From Bacteroidia bacterium (lineage in GTDB: Bacteria; Bacteroidota; Bacteroidia; Bacteroidales; UBA12481), in assembly GCA_026391235.1 (NCBI GenBank), contig JAPLDV010000638.1, forward strand, positions 1 to 13,668: DNA of 13,668 bases, written 5' to 3'. The first letter of the stretch is position 1; every line of letters begins with the position of its first letter. Shown here one piece after another: positions 6,404 to 13,062 of this stretch. The notes under the pieces were generated by a model. It did not search any database, was not told the DNA's origin, and saw nothing but the letters and a program-made list of their open reading frames with translations. A program made the translations under genes and the position numbers.

Positions 6404-6523
6404 ATGTATATAAAAGAAATCCTCTGGCTTCTGTCCTGGCCCGTTCTGATTGTGGCAGCCTATTATATTATAAGATTTGCCTTGAAAAAGTTTGAATCGA
6501 ATCTGCCCGACGAAGAAGATTGA
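6404..6523 (+). CDS. 39-residue single-helix protein, candidate CydX-like third subunit
   Basis: Translation: MYIKEILWLLSWPVLIVAAY for the first 20 residues, continuing YIIRFALKKFES and an acidic tail NLPDEED. It has one membrane helix at about 5-26, a Trp-Pro in the helix, then a basic and a final acidic segment. Size, single helix, acidic tail and position directly after cydB match E. coli CydX (37 residues), which stabilises the hemes of cytochrome bd. Sequence identity to CydX is not evident by eye, so the call rests on architecture and context. The ATG at 6404 is the only reasonable start. The stop lies three bases before the convergent pssA remnant, and no terminator is visible between them. 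Confidence 0.7.
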   Translation: MYIKEILWLLSWPVLIVAAYYIIRFALKKFESNLPDEED

Positions 6524-6526
6524 ACC

Positions 6527-6995
6527 TCACTCTTTGACAACAATCGCCAGTATTCCTGCATATACAATGTATACCGGAATGGTAAGGAATAATCCGGTGT
6601 GCCAAAAGATGATGATCAGGGTCAGTGCGATAGCCACAAACAGGTAAGTGAATTTATTATGCTTTAGGCCGAATCCCTTGATTTTCATTGAGTGAAGCCG
6701 AAGAGGGCTAACCATCAGGTATGAAACGATCACTGAATAAATAGGTACAAACAAATCATTATTTAACCATATGTTTAAAAAAGAACCCGGCTGACTGTGC
6801 ATTCAGCAACCGGGCAGCCATGCCGTCAAACAGATCAAAGATGAAACCCAACAATACCAAAATGGCCCCTTCCCGGATATATCCGCGAAGTGCCAGCAAT
6901 ACAGCCAGCGACCCGCACAGCAGATTGAGCAAAGTTAGTGCATTAGGGATCTGTCGAACTACGTTCCGGATAATCTGTTTCATAGATTTGGGCAA
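6527..6995 (-). pseudogene. pssA: Broken pssA: CDP-diacylglycerol-serine O-phosphatidyltransferase with internal loss and frameshift
   Basis: PssA joins serine to CDP-diacylglycerol to give phosphatidylserine, the Psd substrate. The first frame (6995 to about 6789) reads MPKSMKQIIRNVVRQIPNAL and on to FDLFDGMAARLLNAQSA: the first half of the CDP-alcohol phosphotransferase motif DGxxAR(x8)GxxxDxxxD (Asp57, Gly58, Ala61, Arg62). It then runs into nonsense and a stop at 6759. A second frame (about 6787 to 6527) supplies the normal C-terminal part: GSFLNIWLNNDLF, SYLMVSPLRLHSMKIKGFGL and a final hydrophobic helix. The middle, about 100 residues including the catalytic GxxxDxxxD half, is missing. 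The two remaining parts total about 155 codons against about 230 in the family. Presented as one damaged gene. pssA is normally needed for phosphatidylethanolamine, so an assembly error is a serious alternative. Confidence 0.85.
6785..6791 (-). other. Junction of apparent ~300-bp loss in pssA
   Basis: On the minus strand the frame-1 codons for Ser-Ala (ending at 6789) meet the frame-2 codons for Gly-Ser-Phe-Leu (from about 6787). Conserved family sequence is recognisable on both sides but not between, and the frames differ. Confidence 0.55.
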
Positions 6996-7063
6996 TAAAT
7001 CGGCATAAAAATAGTTAAAAAGGTTAGTTTACTTATCTTGGGAATCGAATCGTGACATTTTGT

Positions 7064-8122
7064 ATGAAACAATTAGGATGTGTGTTTTCAATGTTGCTGC
7101 TAATTAGCGGTGTAGCATCTGCACAGGTGAAATACTCCAATGAATTTCTATCCATCGGAGCTGGTGCTCGATTGATGGGAATGGGTGGCGCCGGTACCGC
7201 AATGGTCGATGATGCTACTGCCGGATACTGGAATCCATCCAGATTGTTAAATATCCCGGGTAAATTGGATTTCAGCTTGATGCATTCAGAATATTTTGCG
7301 GGACTGGCGAAATATGATTTTGGTGGCGTTGCATATAAACTCGATCCCGGCAGTGCCATCGGTATATCTTTGTTGCGGTTTGCAGTCGATGATATTCCAA
7401 ATACGCTCGAACTCATCGACCAGGAGGGAAATATCCGCTACGATCGTATAACCAGCTTCTCCGCCGCAGATGTGGGAATTCTGTTCTCTTATGCACGGAA
7501 GATGAAAATCCCGGGGCTGCAGGCAGGAGGGAATGTTAAACTGATTTATCGCCACACCGGGGAATTTGCGAAAGCCTGGGGTTTCGGAATCGATGCAGCC
7601 GCAAGCTACTCGGTTTCTAACTGGCGCCTGTCAGCCGTAGCCCGCGATATTACCGGCACTTTCAATGCCTGGAGCTTTAAATCTGATTTGCTGAAACAGG
7701 CATTCGAACTGACAGGTAATGAACTTCCTGTTAATAGTCTTGAAGTTACAGTACCCCGACTGATTCTCGCGGTTTCACGGGATTTTAGAATAAATGACCA
7801 ACTCAGGATTGCTCTTGCTTTCGATACCCATGTAACCTTTGATGGTCGGCGTCATGTTATCCTTCCTCTTGGCCCGATAGGAATGGATCCTTATATCGGA
7901 GGCGAATTGCGATTTTCAACCTGGCTTTTTGCCCGGGTTGGGGTCGGGAATTTTCAACTCGTGCCAGGCATGAACGGTAGAAAGAACCTCAATCTGCAAC
8001 CCAATCTCGGACTCGGAATTCAATACCGTAATATTTATATCGATTATGCACTTACAGACGTGGGTGACCTTTCAATCGCTCAATACTCTAACCTGATCTC
8101 ACTACGCTACCTGATCAAATAA
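7064..8122 (+). CDS. PorV/PorQ-family outer-membrane beta-barrel protein
   Basis: A 352-residue exported protein. From the ATG at 7064 it starts MKQLGCVFSMLLLISGVASA followed by Q, a clear signal peptide cleaved near residue 20; the GTG at 7052 would only add four residues. The start of the mature region (NEFLSIGAGARLMGMGGAGTAMVDDATAGYWNPSRL, roughly residues 26-61; key features GARxxGMGGAxxA and YWNP) is the signature of the PorV/PorQ family. PorV and PorQ are outer-membrane proteins linked to the type IX secretion system. The rest alternates short amphipathic strands, and the protein ends in a strand (YSNLISLRYLIK) as expected for a barrel. No other type IX genes are in the window, so a specific role cannot be assigned. 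The gene ends in a terminator stem that includes its stop codon. Confidence 0.85.
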   Translation: MKQLGCVFSMLLLISGVASAQVKYSNEFLSIGAGARLMGMGGAGTAMVDDATAGYWNPSRLLNIPGKLDFSLMHSEYFAGLAKYDFGGVAYKLDPGSAIGISLLRFAVDDIPNTLELIDQEGNIRYDRITSFSAADVGILFSYARKMKIPGLQAGGNVKLIYRHTGEFAKAWGFGIDAAASYSVSNWRLSAVARDITGTFNAWSFKSDLLKQAFELTGNELPVNSLEVTVPRLILAVSRDFRINDQLRIALAFDTHVTFDGRRHVILPLGPIGMDPYIGGELRFSTWLFARVGVGNFQLVPGMNGRKNLNLQPNLGLGIQYRNIYIDYALTDVGDLSIAQYSNLISLRYLIK

Positions 8123-8163
8123 ATAAGGCTGACAACTTCTTAAAAGCTGTCAGCCTTATTTAT
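8119..8163. terminator. Bidirectional terminator between convergent genes
   Basis: A perfect 16-bp inverted repeat (8119-8134 and 8148-8163; core AATAAGGCTGACA/TGTCAGCCTTATT) with a 13-nt loop. The arms begin and end in A/T runs, so the stem works in both directions. It contains the stop of the PorV/PorQ-like gene (8120-8122) and ends 18 nt from the stop of the small exported protein gene on the other strand. Confidence 0.9.
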
Positions 8164-8180
8164 ATTAGAAAAAATCTAAC

Positions 8181-8462
8181 TTATTTCTTTTTCTCTTCAG
8201 CTTTCATGCCTTCGCCTTTGCAAGCAGCAGCCTCTTTACAGGTAGCTGCGCAACCAGCTTTCATTTCACCTTTACCAGCTTCGCAGCATGATGCTGTTGC
8301 TGCACTTTTAGCAGCTTTAGCTTCAGCCTTTGTTGCTTTCTTTTCTTTGACAACTTCAGTTTTCCCCTTCTTATCCTGAGGGATGGTAAGAGCCGGAGCA
8401 GCATAAACGCCTACAAAAACCAATAACGAGAGAATCACCAAAAATTTTTTCATTTTTTTCAT
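8181..8462 (-). CDS. Small exported Lys/Ala/Cys-rich protein of unknown function
   Basis: A 93-residue protein. Residues 1-24 (MKKMKKFLVILSLLVFVGVYAAPA) form a signal peptide. The mature part is of low complexity: a Lys/Ala/Glu-rich segment (31-52) that may be helical, then a cysteine-containing segment with Cys59, Cys60, Cys71, Cys75 and Cys81, and a KKK end. I do not recognise a family. Clustered cysteines spaced 1, 11, 4 and 6 suggest metal binding or disulfides in the periplasm (inference only). Either ATG 8462 or 8453 (MKKFL) could be the start. It is a single gene, ending in a shared bidirectional terminator. Upstream, TATCTTCG on the minus strand (8487-8480) resembles a -7 promoter element, but no good -33 element is seen. 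Confidence 0.75.
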   Translation of the reverse strand: MKKMKKFLVILSLLVFVGVYAAPALTIPQDKKGKTEVVKEKKATKAEAKAAKSAATASCCEAGKGEMKAGCAATCKEAAACKGEGMKAEEKKK

Positions 8463-8506
8463 TTTAAATAATGTTGATACGAAGATAACGCTCTTTTTGT
8501 TTAATC

Positions 8507-8532
8507 AGTTGTTAAAGAAAAGTTAAACAACT
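8507..8532. repeat. Inverted repeat between psd and the small exported protein gene
   Basis: 7-bp arms AGTTGTT (8507-8513) and AACAACT (8526-8532) with a 12-nt A-rich loop, 25 bp downstream of the psd stop and 45 bp upstream of the next gene on the same strand. It could be a weak terminator for the psd operon or an operator. AT-rich and therefore uncertain. Confidence 0.3.
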
Positions 8533-8556
8533 CAAAATTACCACATTTTTAACACT

Positions 8557-9219
8557 TCAATGACACTTGGCTACTTCAGTAACCCTCCCAACGGTCTTAT
8601 CACCTGGTTTAACCAACACTTTTGTGCCCCTGGGAAGGAACAGGTCCACCCTCGACCCAAATTTGATGAATCCGAGTTCCTCTCCTTGCAAAACAGTTCT
8701 TCCCGGACGGGGATAGGTTATAACCCTTCTGGCCATTATACCTGCTATCTGCCTCATCATTATCTGCTTACCTTCTGCATCTTCAATAATTACTGTACTC
8801 CGTTCATTCCTGTCCGATGATTTCGGATGACGCGCGAAAAGATGCCGGCCTGGATTGTAGCGTTGATAACGGATAAAGCCAGATAATGGTATCCAGTTGA
8901 TATGTACATTGTTACCCGACATAAATATCGATACCCTCGTGCGGTAATCTTCAAAAAATTCCCCTACAAATAATTCGTCCACCGAGATAATCGTGCCATC
9001 TGCAGGTGCAATAACGCTCCCGTTATATGCCGGTAAAGGTCTGTCGGGTTTACGGAAGAACCATCCAACAAAGCACAAAATGAACAGGGAGAATATTGAC
9101 AGGAAGTAAAAGAGAAACCCGGGACCAATGCCGAAATAAGTCAAAACATTGAGTAAAACAAGGCTCATCCCGATCGCTGACAATGTTTTAATGCCTTCCT
9201 TGTGAATACGTATCTTCAT
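8557..9219 (-). CDS. psd: Phosphatidylserine decarboxylase (short, archaeal-type form)
   Basis: Psd removes CO2 from phosphatidylserine to give phosphatidylethanolamine, using a pyruvoyl group made by self-cleavage. The 220-residue protein has N-terminal membrane helices (about 10-55), then IAPADGTI (70-77), FMSGNNVHINW, NERS, and QIAGIMARRVI. The self-cleavage motif FGSR has Gly188-Ser189; Ser189 would become the pyruvoyl group. Length matches the short family found in Bacteroidota. The ATG at 9219 overlaps the cdsA stop by four bases (ATGA), so translation is probably coupled. It is the last gene of the rsfS-ftsH-LUD-cdsA-psd run. Its substrate would come from PssA, whose gene nearby is broken as sequenced. 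Confidence 0.95.
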   Translation of the reverse strand: MKIRIHKEGIKTLSAIGMSLVLLNVLTYFGIGPGFLFYFLSIFSLFILCFVGWFFRKPDRPLPAYNGSVIAPADGTIISVDELFVGEFFEDYRTRVSIFMSGNNVHINWIPLSGFIRYQRYNPGRHLFARHPKSSDRNERSTVIIEDAEGKQIMMRQIAGIMARRVITYPRPGRTVLQGEELGFIKFGSRVDLFLPRGTKVLVKPGDKTVGRVTEVAKCH

Positions 9220-10031
9220 GTTAATAAATTTATGGTTAGATATGCACTTGGAGCAGCAAGTATAAGACTATCAAAACGATCCAGAATTCCACCGTGTCCC
9301 GGCATCAGCCTGCCCGAATCTTTAACCCCGGCTGACCGTTTCCAGCTGGATTCAACAAGATCACCAAATGTTCCGGTGATTACAATTACCGGGCACAAAA
9401 TCCACAAATGCCAGTATGGAATATCCGGAAATAATGGACGGCTTAGCCAGGTAGTTAAAAATGCCACCAACAATCCACCCGCTATTCCTTCCCACGACTT
9501 CTTGGGTGAGATCCGGGGAAACATCTTGTGTTTGCCGATCAATTTACCGGTAATATAAGCCCCAGTATCATTTAACCAAAGAATCAGAAATAGAAATAGA
9601 ACTACCTGGTAATCAAATCCTTCTTTATAAGGATGATAGATAAGCAGATTGAAAACGGCTATTGGGAGGCTGACATATAAGATGCCCAGAAACGTGAGGG
9701 AAGCAGAAAATATTGGGTTATCATTTTGCCGAAACATTGGTAAAATCATAAGAATCAGCATTGAAGCCGGTACAAGAAGAAGAATCTGGCTATTCATCCC
9801 GGCGTACCTGATCAGAAAAATAGAGAGAAACAGGATTACACCGGACGATATTCCGGAAACCTTCATAGGAATTGATCCTGTCATCGAACACATACGGTAA
9901 AACTCGATCATGCCAAGAATCAGGATGAAAAGAAAAACGACCAAAAATAACAACGGGTGAATCGTGATGGATCCGATCATCACAGCTGCATAAATCAGCC
10001 CGGAAACTGTGCGGGTTATTAATTCTTTCAC
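9216..10031 (-). CDS. cdsA: Phosphatidate cytidylyltransferase (CDP-diacylglycerol synthase)
   Basis: CdsA converts phosphatidic acid and CTP to CDP-diacylglycerol, the precursor for PssA, in the cytoplasmic membrane. The 271-residue protein is largely hydrophobic with about eight helices. The family signature is complete near the C-terminus: WLNDTGAYITGKLIGKHK, SPKKSWEG, then GDLVESSWKRSAGVKDSGRLMPGHGGILDRFDS (key residues: Ser-Lys-Arg of SSWKR, Asp of KDSG, GHGGILDRxDS). Length and motifs are normal and the gene looks intact. It starts one base after the LUD gene stop and overlaps psd by four bases, so the three genes are probably one transcript. Confidence 0.96.
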   Translation of the reverse strand: MKELITRTVSGLIYAAVMIGSITIHPLLFLVVFLFILILGMIEFYRMCSMTGSIPMKVSGISSGVILFLSIFLIRYAGMNSQILLLVPASMLILMILPMFRQNDNPIFSASLTFLGILYVSLPIAVFNLLIYHPYKEGFDYQVVLFLFLILWLNDTGAYITGKLIGKHKMFPRISPKKSWEGIAGGLLVAFLTTWLSRPLFPDIPYWHLWILCPVIVITGTFGDLVESSWKRSAGVKDSGRLMPGHGGILDRFDSLILAAPSAYLTINLLT

Positions 10032-10032
10032 T

Positions 10033-10539
10033 CTACTGATCGTTTAATAAAAACACATAAAGGTCACGCGGCCCGTGTGCCCCTAAAACCAAAGTTTTTT
10101 CAATATCGGCTGTCCGGCTTGGGCCTGTGATGAGCGAAACTTGTGAAGGCATCTCGCTGTATTTGCCTTTAATGCCGGATAGGGCATCTCCAATTTCATT
10201 AACCAGCTGAGTGGTTCTGGCAATAACGACATGCACAGGAGCATGCCCGAATACCCTTCGACCAGAACCTTGCGAAGAAGAAACCAGGATGCTCCCTGTT
10301 CTGGCTATCAGAAATTCACAGCCGGTAATCGCAGCTTCGCAATCTTTAACAGATTCAATATCAAATGAATACTGAATACCGGAGCGATCAATTAATTCAC
10401 GTATGGAAGGCTCAAAACAGATAATCTTATTCCACTGCTCTTCATGGTGTAATATCCTTAATGCAAGAATCAGCTCCTTTTGATTTGGACAATAAACAAA
10501 TTTGCCCATAACCTTACACAGGTTACGGGCAAATTCCAT
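10033..10539 (-). CDS. LUD-domain protein (LutC-like), N-terminus probably lost
   Basis: LUD-domain proteins include LutB/LutC of lactate utilisation. In many Bacteroidota a stand-alone member lies between ftsH and cdsA; its role there is not known to me. Signature parts: FVYCPNQKEL, IICFEPSIREL, CEFLIARTGSILVSSSQGSGRR, VSLITGPSRTADIEKTLVLGAHGPRDLYVFL. The ATG at 10539 gives 168 residues, but the same frame carries family-like sequence further upstream ([13 protein letters not shown] and on to LEDLPEM) to about 10635. The real start, roughly 14 residues earlier, is not present. That point is also where ftsH goes out of frame, so the gene seems to have lost its first codons in the same event. 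As written, translation could start only at the internal Met. Confidence 0.82.
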   Translation of the reverse strand: MEFARNLCKVMGKFVYCPNQKELILALRILHHEEQWNKIICFEPSIRELIDRSGIQYSFDIESVKDCEAAITGCEFLIARTGSILVSSSQGSGRRVFGHAPVHVVIARTTQLVNEIGDALSGIKGKYSEMPSQVSLITGPSRTADIEKTLVLGAHGPRDLYVFLLNDQ

Positions 10540-10562
10540 CTCCGGAAGATCTTCCAGGTCAT

Positions 10563-12500
10563 TCAGATACTGCGACGAATTGTGCCTGAACTTTGGAAAA
10601 GAAGTTTTGACCCTGTCCTCCTGGTTGTTACGAAATGTTCCACTAAAATTTGCTTGGCTCGCTCATAGCCTTCATCAATGATCTTCTTGGCCTCCAAATC
10701 GATCAATTCGGCAGTCTTTTCACTGTATGGTTTGCTGAAAGCATATTCCGTCTGTCCGGATGAATCATAATAGCTGAGTTTACCAATTTTGTCACTCATT
10801 CCGAAATAAGTAACCATGGCATAAGCTTGTTTGGTAACACGTTCCAGATCGTTCAATGCACCGGTGGAAACTTTGCCGAAGCAGAGCTCCTCAGCAGCTC
10901 TTCCGGCTAATGCAGATGCAATCTCATCAAGGAGCTGCTCCGTGGTCGTCAATTGACGCTCTTCCGGCAGATACCATGCAGCTCCAAGAGCCTTTCCACG
11001 CGGGACGATGGTAACTTTAACCAGCGGATGAGCAAATTCAAGCAGCCAGCTAACTGTAGCATGACCGGCTTCATGATAGGCAACAGCCCGTTTCTCATCA
11101 ACCGAAATAATCTTGTTTTTCTTCTCAAGTCCCCCGATAATCCGGTCAACGGCATCAAGAAAATCCTGTTTTTCAACCATTTTCTTTTCCCGCCGGGCAG
11201 CGATCAATGCCGACTCGTTGCAAACATTAGCTATATCAGCTCCACTGAAACCTGGGGTTTGTTTGGCAAAAAAATCAACATCCAATTCCGGATCATATTT
11301 AACGTTCCGCAGGTGAACCTGGAAGATTTCCCTGCGTTCATTCAAATCAGGCAATTCAACATGTATCTGCCGGTCGAACCGGCCGGCCCTCAATAGTGCC
11401 TTGTCCAGTATGTCAGCCCGGTTTGTGGCCGCGAGCAAGATTACCCCAGAGTTGGATGCAAATCCGTCCATCTCTGTAAGAAGTTGATTCAGTGTATTCT
11501 CTCGTTCATCATTGGACCCGAAATTCGCATTACGTCCCCTGGCCCGTCCGATTGCATCGATCTCATCGATGAAAACAATACATGGAGCCTTTTCCTTAGC
11601 CTGCTTGAACAGGTCGCGCACGCGGGAAGCACCAACCCCAACAAACATCTCTACAAAATCTGATCCCGACATGGAAAAGAAAGGAACGTTGGCTTCACCA
11701 GCTACAGCCTTGGCTAATAATGTTTTACCGGTTCCGGGAGGGCCTACCAATAAAGCCCCTTTTGGAATCTTCCCGCCCAACTGGGTGTATTTCAATGGAG
11801 TCTTCAAAAAGTCAACGATTTCCATGATTTCAATCTTTGCCTCAGCCAACCCGGCAACGTCCTTAAAACTGACGTTGATATTATCTTCTTCTTTGTTAAA
11901 TATCTTGGCCTTGCTTTTACCAACACTGAAAATTGAACCGGCTCCGCCACCTCCACCGGCACCACTCATTCTCCTGAATATGAAAAGATAAAACCCGATG
12001 AGAAGGGCGAAAGGTAAAACCCAGCTTAATACCTGCATTAGTACATCGGTTCGCTTGGTGGTGGAATACTCGATGCGTTGATCCGAAGGCAGTTCGGCAT
12101 TTATTTTCTCAAGATTTTTATCGAAAATGTCGATCGAACTGATTTGAAAGTAGAATTGAGGGCCACGCTCGGAAATATTACTAAGAGGGCTATTGAACAT
12201 CTTTTGAAATTTCGGATCACTTAAACGATCCGGCTTAATGTATATCTCAACTCTGTCATTGTTAATGACAACCAGTTTCTCAACATCTCCGGTTTTCAGC
12301 ATCTCCTCGCGGACCTTCTGCCAACTGGTTTCCTGCGGTTTACTGCTTTTATTAAAAGTGGCAATGGCAATAATACCAAGCACTATTATTGCATAAACCC
12401 ACATTATGTTGAACTTCGGTTTCTTCTTCATCAGATCACCGGGGTTTCCTTTTGGACCTAATAGAGGCCGCTGTTTGCTTGTATTTTTGTCGTCTGCCAT
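10563..12500 (-). CDS. ftsH: ATP-dependent zinc metalloprotease FtsH, C-terminus replaced by out-of-frame sequence
   Basis: FtsH is a hexameric AAA+ protease in the cytoplasmic membrane that degrades misfolded membrane proteins and some regulators. I start at the ATG at 12500 (MADDKNTSK...), 645 residues; the frame is open upstream to 12620 but that part overlaps rsfS and lacks family sequence. Visible: two membrane helices (about 32-48 and 155-174), a glycine-rich linker (180-188), Walker A GPPGTGKT (253-260), Walker B with FIDEIDA (310-316), second region of homology (358-377), zinc motif HEAGH (476-480) and the third ligand Asp551. Up to His622 the sequence is normal. The last 23 residues ([13 protein letters not shown] and on) do not resemble FtsH and are LUD-gene DNA read in another frame. 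Perhaps 40-60 native C-terminal residues are missing. Confidence 0.95.
   Translation of the reverse strand: MADDKNTSKQRPLLGPKGNPGDLMKKKPKFNIMWVYAIIVLGIIAIATFNKSSKPQETSWQKVREEMLKTGDVEKLVVINNDRVEIYIKPDRLSDPKFQKMFNSPLSNISERGPQFYFQISSIDIFDKNLEKINAELPSDQRIEYSTTKRTDVLMQVLSWVLPFALLIGFYLFIFRRMSGAGGGGGAGSIFSVGKSKAKIFNKEEDNINVSFKDVAGLAEAKIEIMEIVDFLKTPLKYTQLGGKIPKGALLVGPPGTGKTLLAKAVAGEANVPFFSMSGSDFVEMFVGVGASRVRDLFKQAKEKAPCIVFIDEIDAIGRARGRNANFGSNDERENTLNQLLTEMDGFASNSGVILLAATNRADILDKALLRAGRFDRQIHVELPDLNERREIFQVHLRNVKYDPELDVDFFAKQTPGFSGADIANVCNESALIAARREKKMVEKQDFLDAVDRIIGGLEKKNKIISVDEKRAVAYHEAGHATVSWLLEFAHPLVKVTIVPRGKALGAAWYLPEERQLTTTEQLLDEIASALAGRAAEELCFGKVSTGALNDLERVTKQAYAMVTYFGMSDKIGKLSYYDSSGQTEYAFSKPYSEKTAELIDLEAKKIIDEGYERAKQILVEHFVTTRRTGSKLLFQSSGTIRRSI
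10633..10637 (-). other. Junction joining truncated ftsH to truncated LUD gene
   Basis: FtsH-like coding ends with the His622 codon (10637-10635). LUD-like coding in another frame begins at about 10635. The ftsH 3' end, the intergenic spacer and the first LUD codons are absent; I estimate 200-270 bp. Confidence 0.55.
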
Positions 12501-12583
12501 TTTTTCAGTATACTTTCCAGGTAATGGTAATTGGTAATAAAGATAAGACTCTTCAATTATTATACCATCTGCGGAAACTGGTT

Positions 12584-12955
12584 TTACGAAGTGAAATCTG
12601 TCCGGTGCCCATCTGCCCATAATTCTTCCAGATTATAAAAATCACGGAAAGGTTTTTGAAATACATGCACGATAACATCACCATAATCGAGCAAAACCCA
12701 CTGGGAATTATCATAACCCTCACGGTGATAAGGTCTGCGTCTGGCCTTGTCTCTTACCTGAACTTCAATTGCCTCGGCAATAGCTTTTGCCTGAACGGTT
12801 GATCCGGCATGAGAGATCAGGAAACTCCTGCTGATGGTTGTATTAAGGTGGGTCAGATCCAGAAATGTAATCGCTTCTCCTTTCCTGGAACGTATCGCTT
12901 CAATTATTATCTCCAATAAATCATTATAATCGGCATCGTCAAGTTTCTTCTTCAT
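12584..12955 (-). CDS. rsfS: Ribosome silencing factor RsfS
   Basis: RsfS (Iojap/YbeB family) binds ribosomal protein uL14 and blocks joining of the subunits when nutrients are short. The 123-residue protein has the family pattern: ITFLDL (29-34), SFLISHAGSTVQAKAIAEAIEVQV, RPYHREGYDNSQWVLLDYGDVIVHVFQ and FYNLEELWAD near the end. ISRSFLISHAGST stands where most members have a CDYFVICxGxS-type segment, so this copy is slightly divergent but complete. It is the first gene of the minus-strand run leading to ftsH (83-nt gap), an order common in Bacteroidota. It diverges from birA across about 107 bp. Confidence 0.95.
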   Translation of the reverse strand: MKKKLDDADYNDLLEIIIEAIRSRKGEAITFLDLTHLNTTISRSFLISHAGSTVQAKAIAEAIEVQVRDKARRRPYHREGYDNSQWVLLDYGDVIVHVFQKPFRDFYNLEELWADGHRTDFTS

Positions 12956-12984
12956 AGTATCCTTTTACTTTAGTTCCACATAAA

Positions 12985-13001
12985 TCCCGATTCTCTCGGG
13001 A
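12985..13001. promoter_or_regulatory. Small hairpin in the rsfS/birA divergent intergenic region
   Basis: TCCCGA (12985-12990), five-base loop, TCGGGA (12996-13001): a 6-bp perfect stem. It lies 30 bp before rsfS and 62 bp before birA. It is not followed by a T-run and both genes point away from it, so it is not a terminator. It may be an operator or a leader hairpin. A -7-like TAAATTTA (13036-13043) precedes birA but has no clear -33 partner. Confidence 0.25.
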
Positions 13002-13062
13002 AAAGTGCAACTAAACCCGTTATTATTATTTTTGGTAAATTTAGTCAGTAAATCGGGCTTCC

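Noticed and set aside
7052..7063. GTG start for the PorV/PorQ-like gene
   Set aside because: It would put MTFC before a complete signal peptide that begins at the ATG at 7064; the ATG is the better start.
8119..8163. Attachment site or mobile-element end
   Set aside because: The perfect stem sits between convergent genes, includes a stop codon and has A/T-rich flanks, which fits a bidirectional terminator; no integrase or transposase is nearby.
10953..11991. Long plus-strand frames (147 and 159 codons) opposite ftsH
   Set aside because: They lie fully antisense to strongly conserved AAA+ and protease motifs and resemble no family.
12501..12620. Forty extra N-terminal residues for FtsH
   Set aside because: They overlap the rsfS 3' end and look like translated spacer; FtsH family sequence fits the ATG at 12500.
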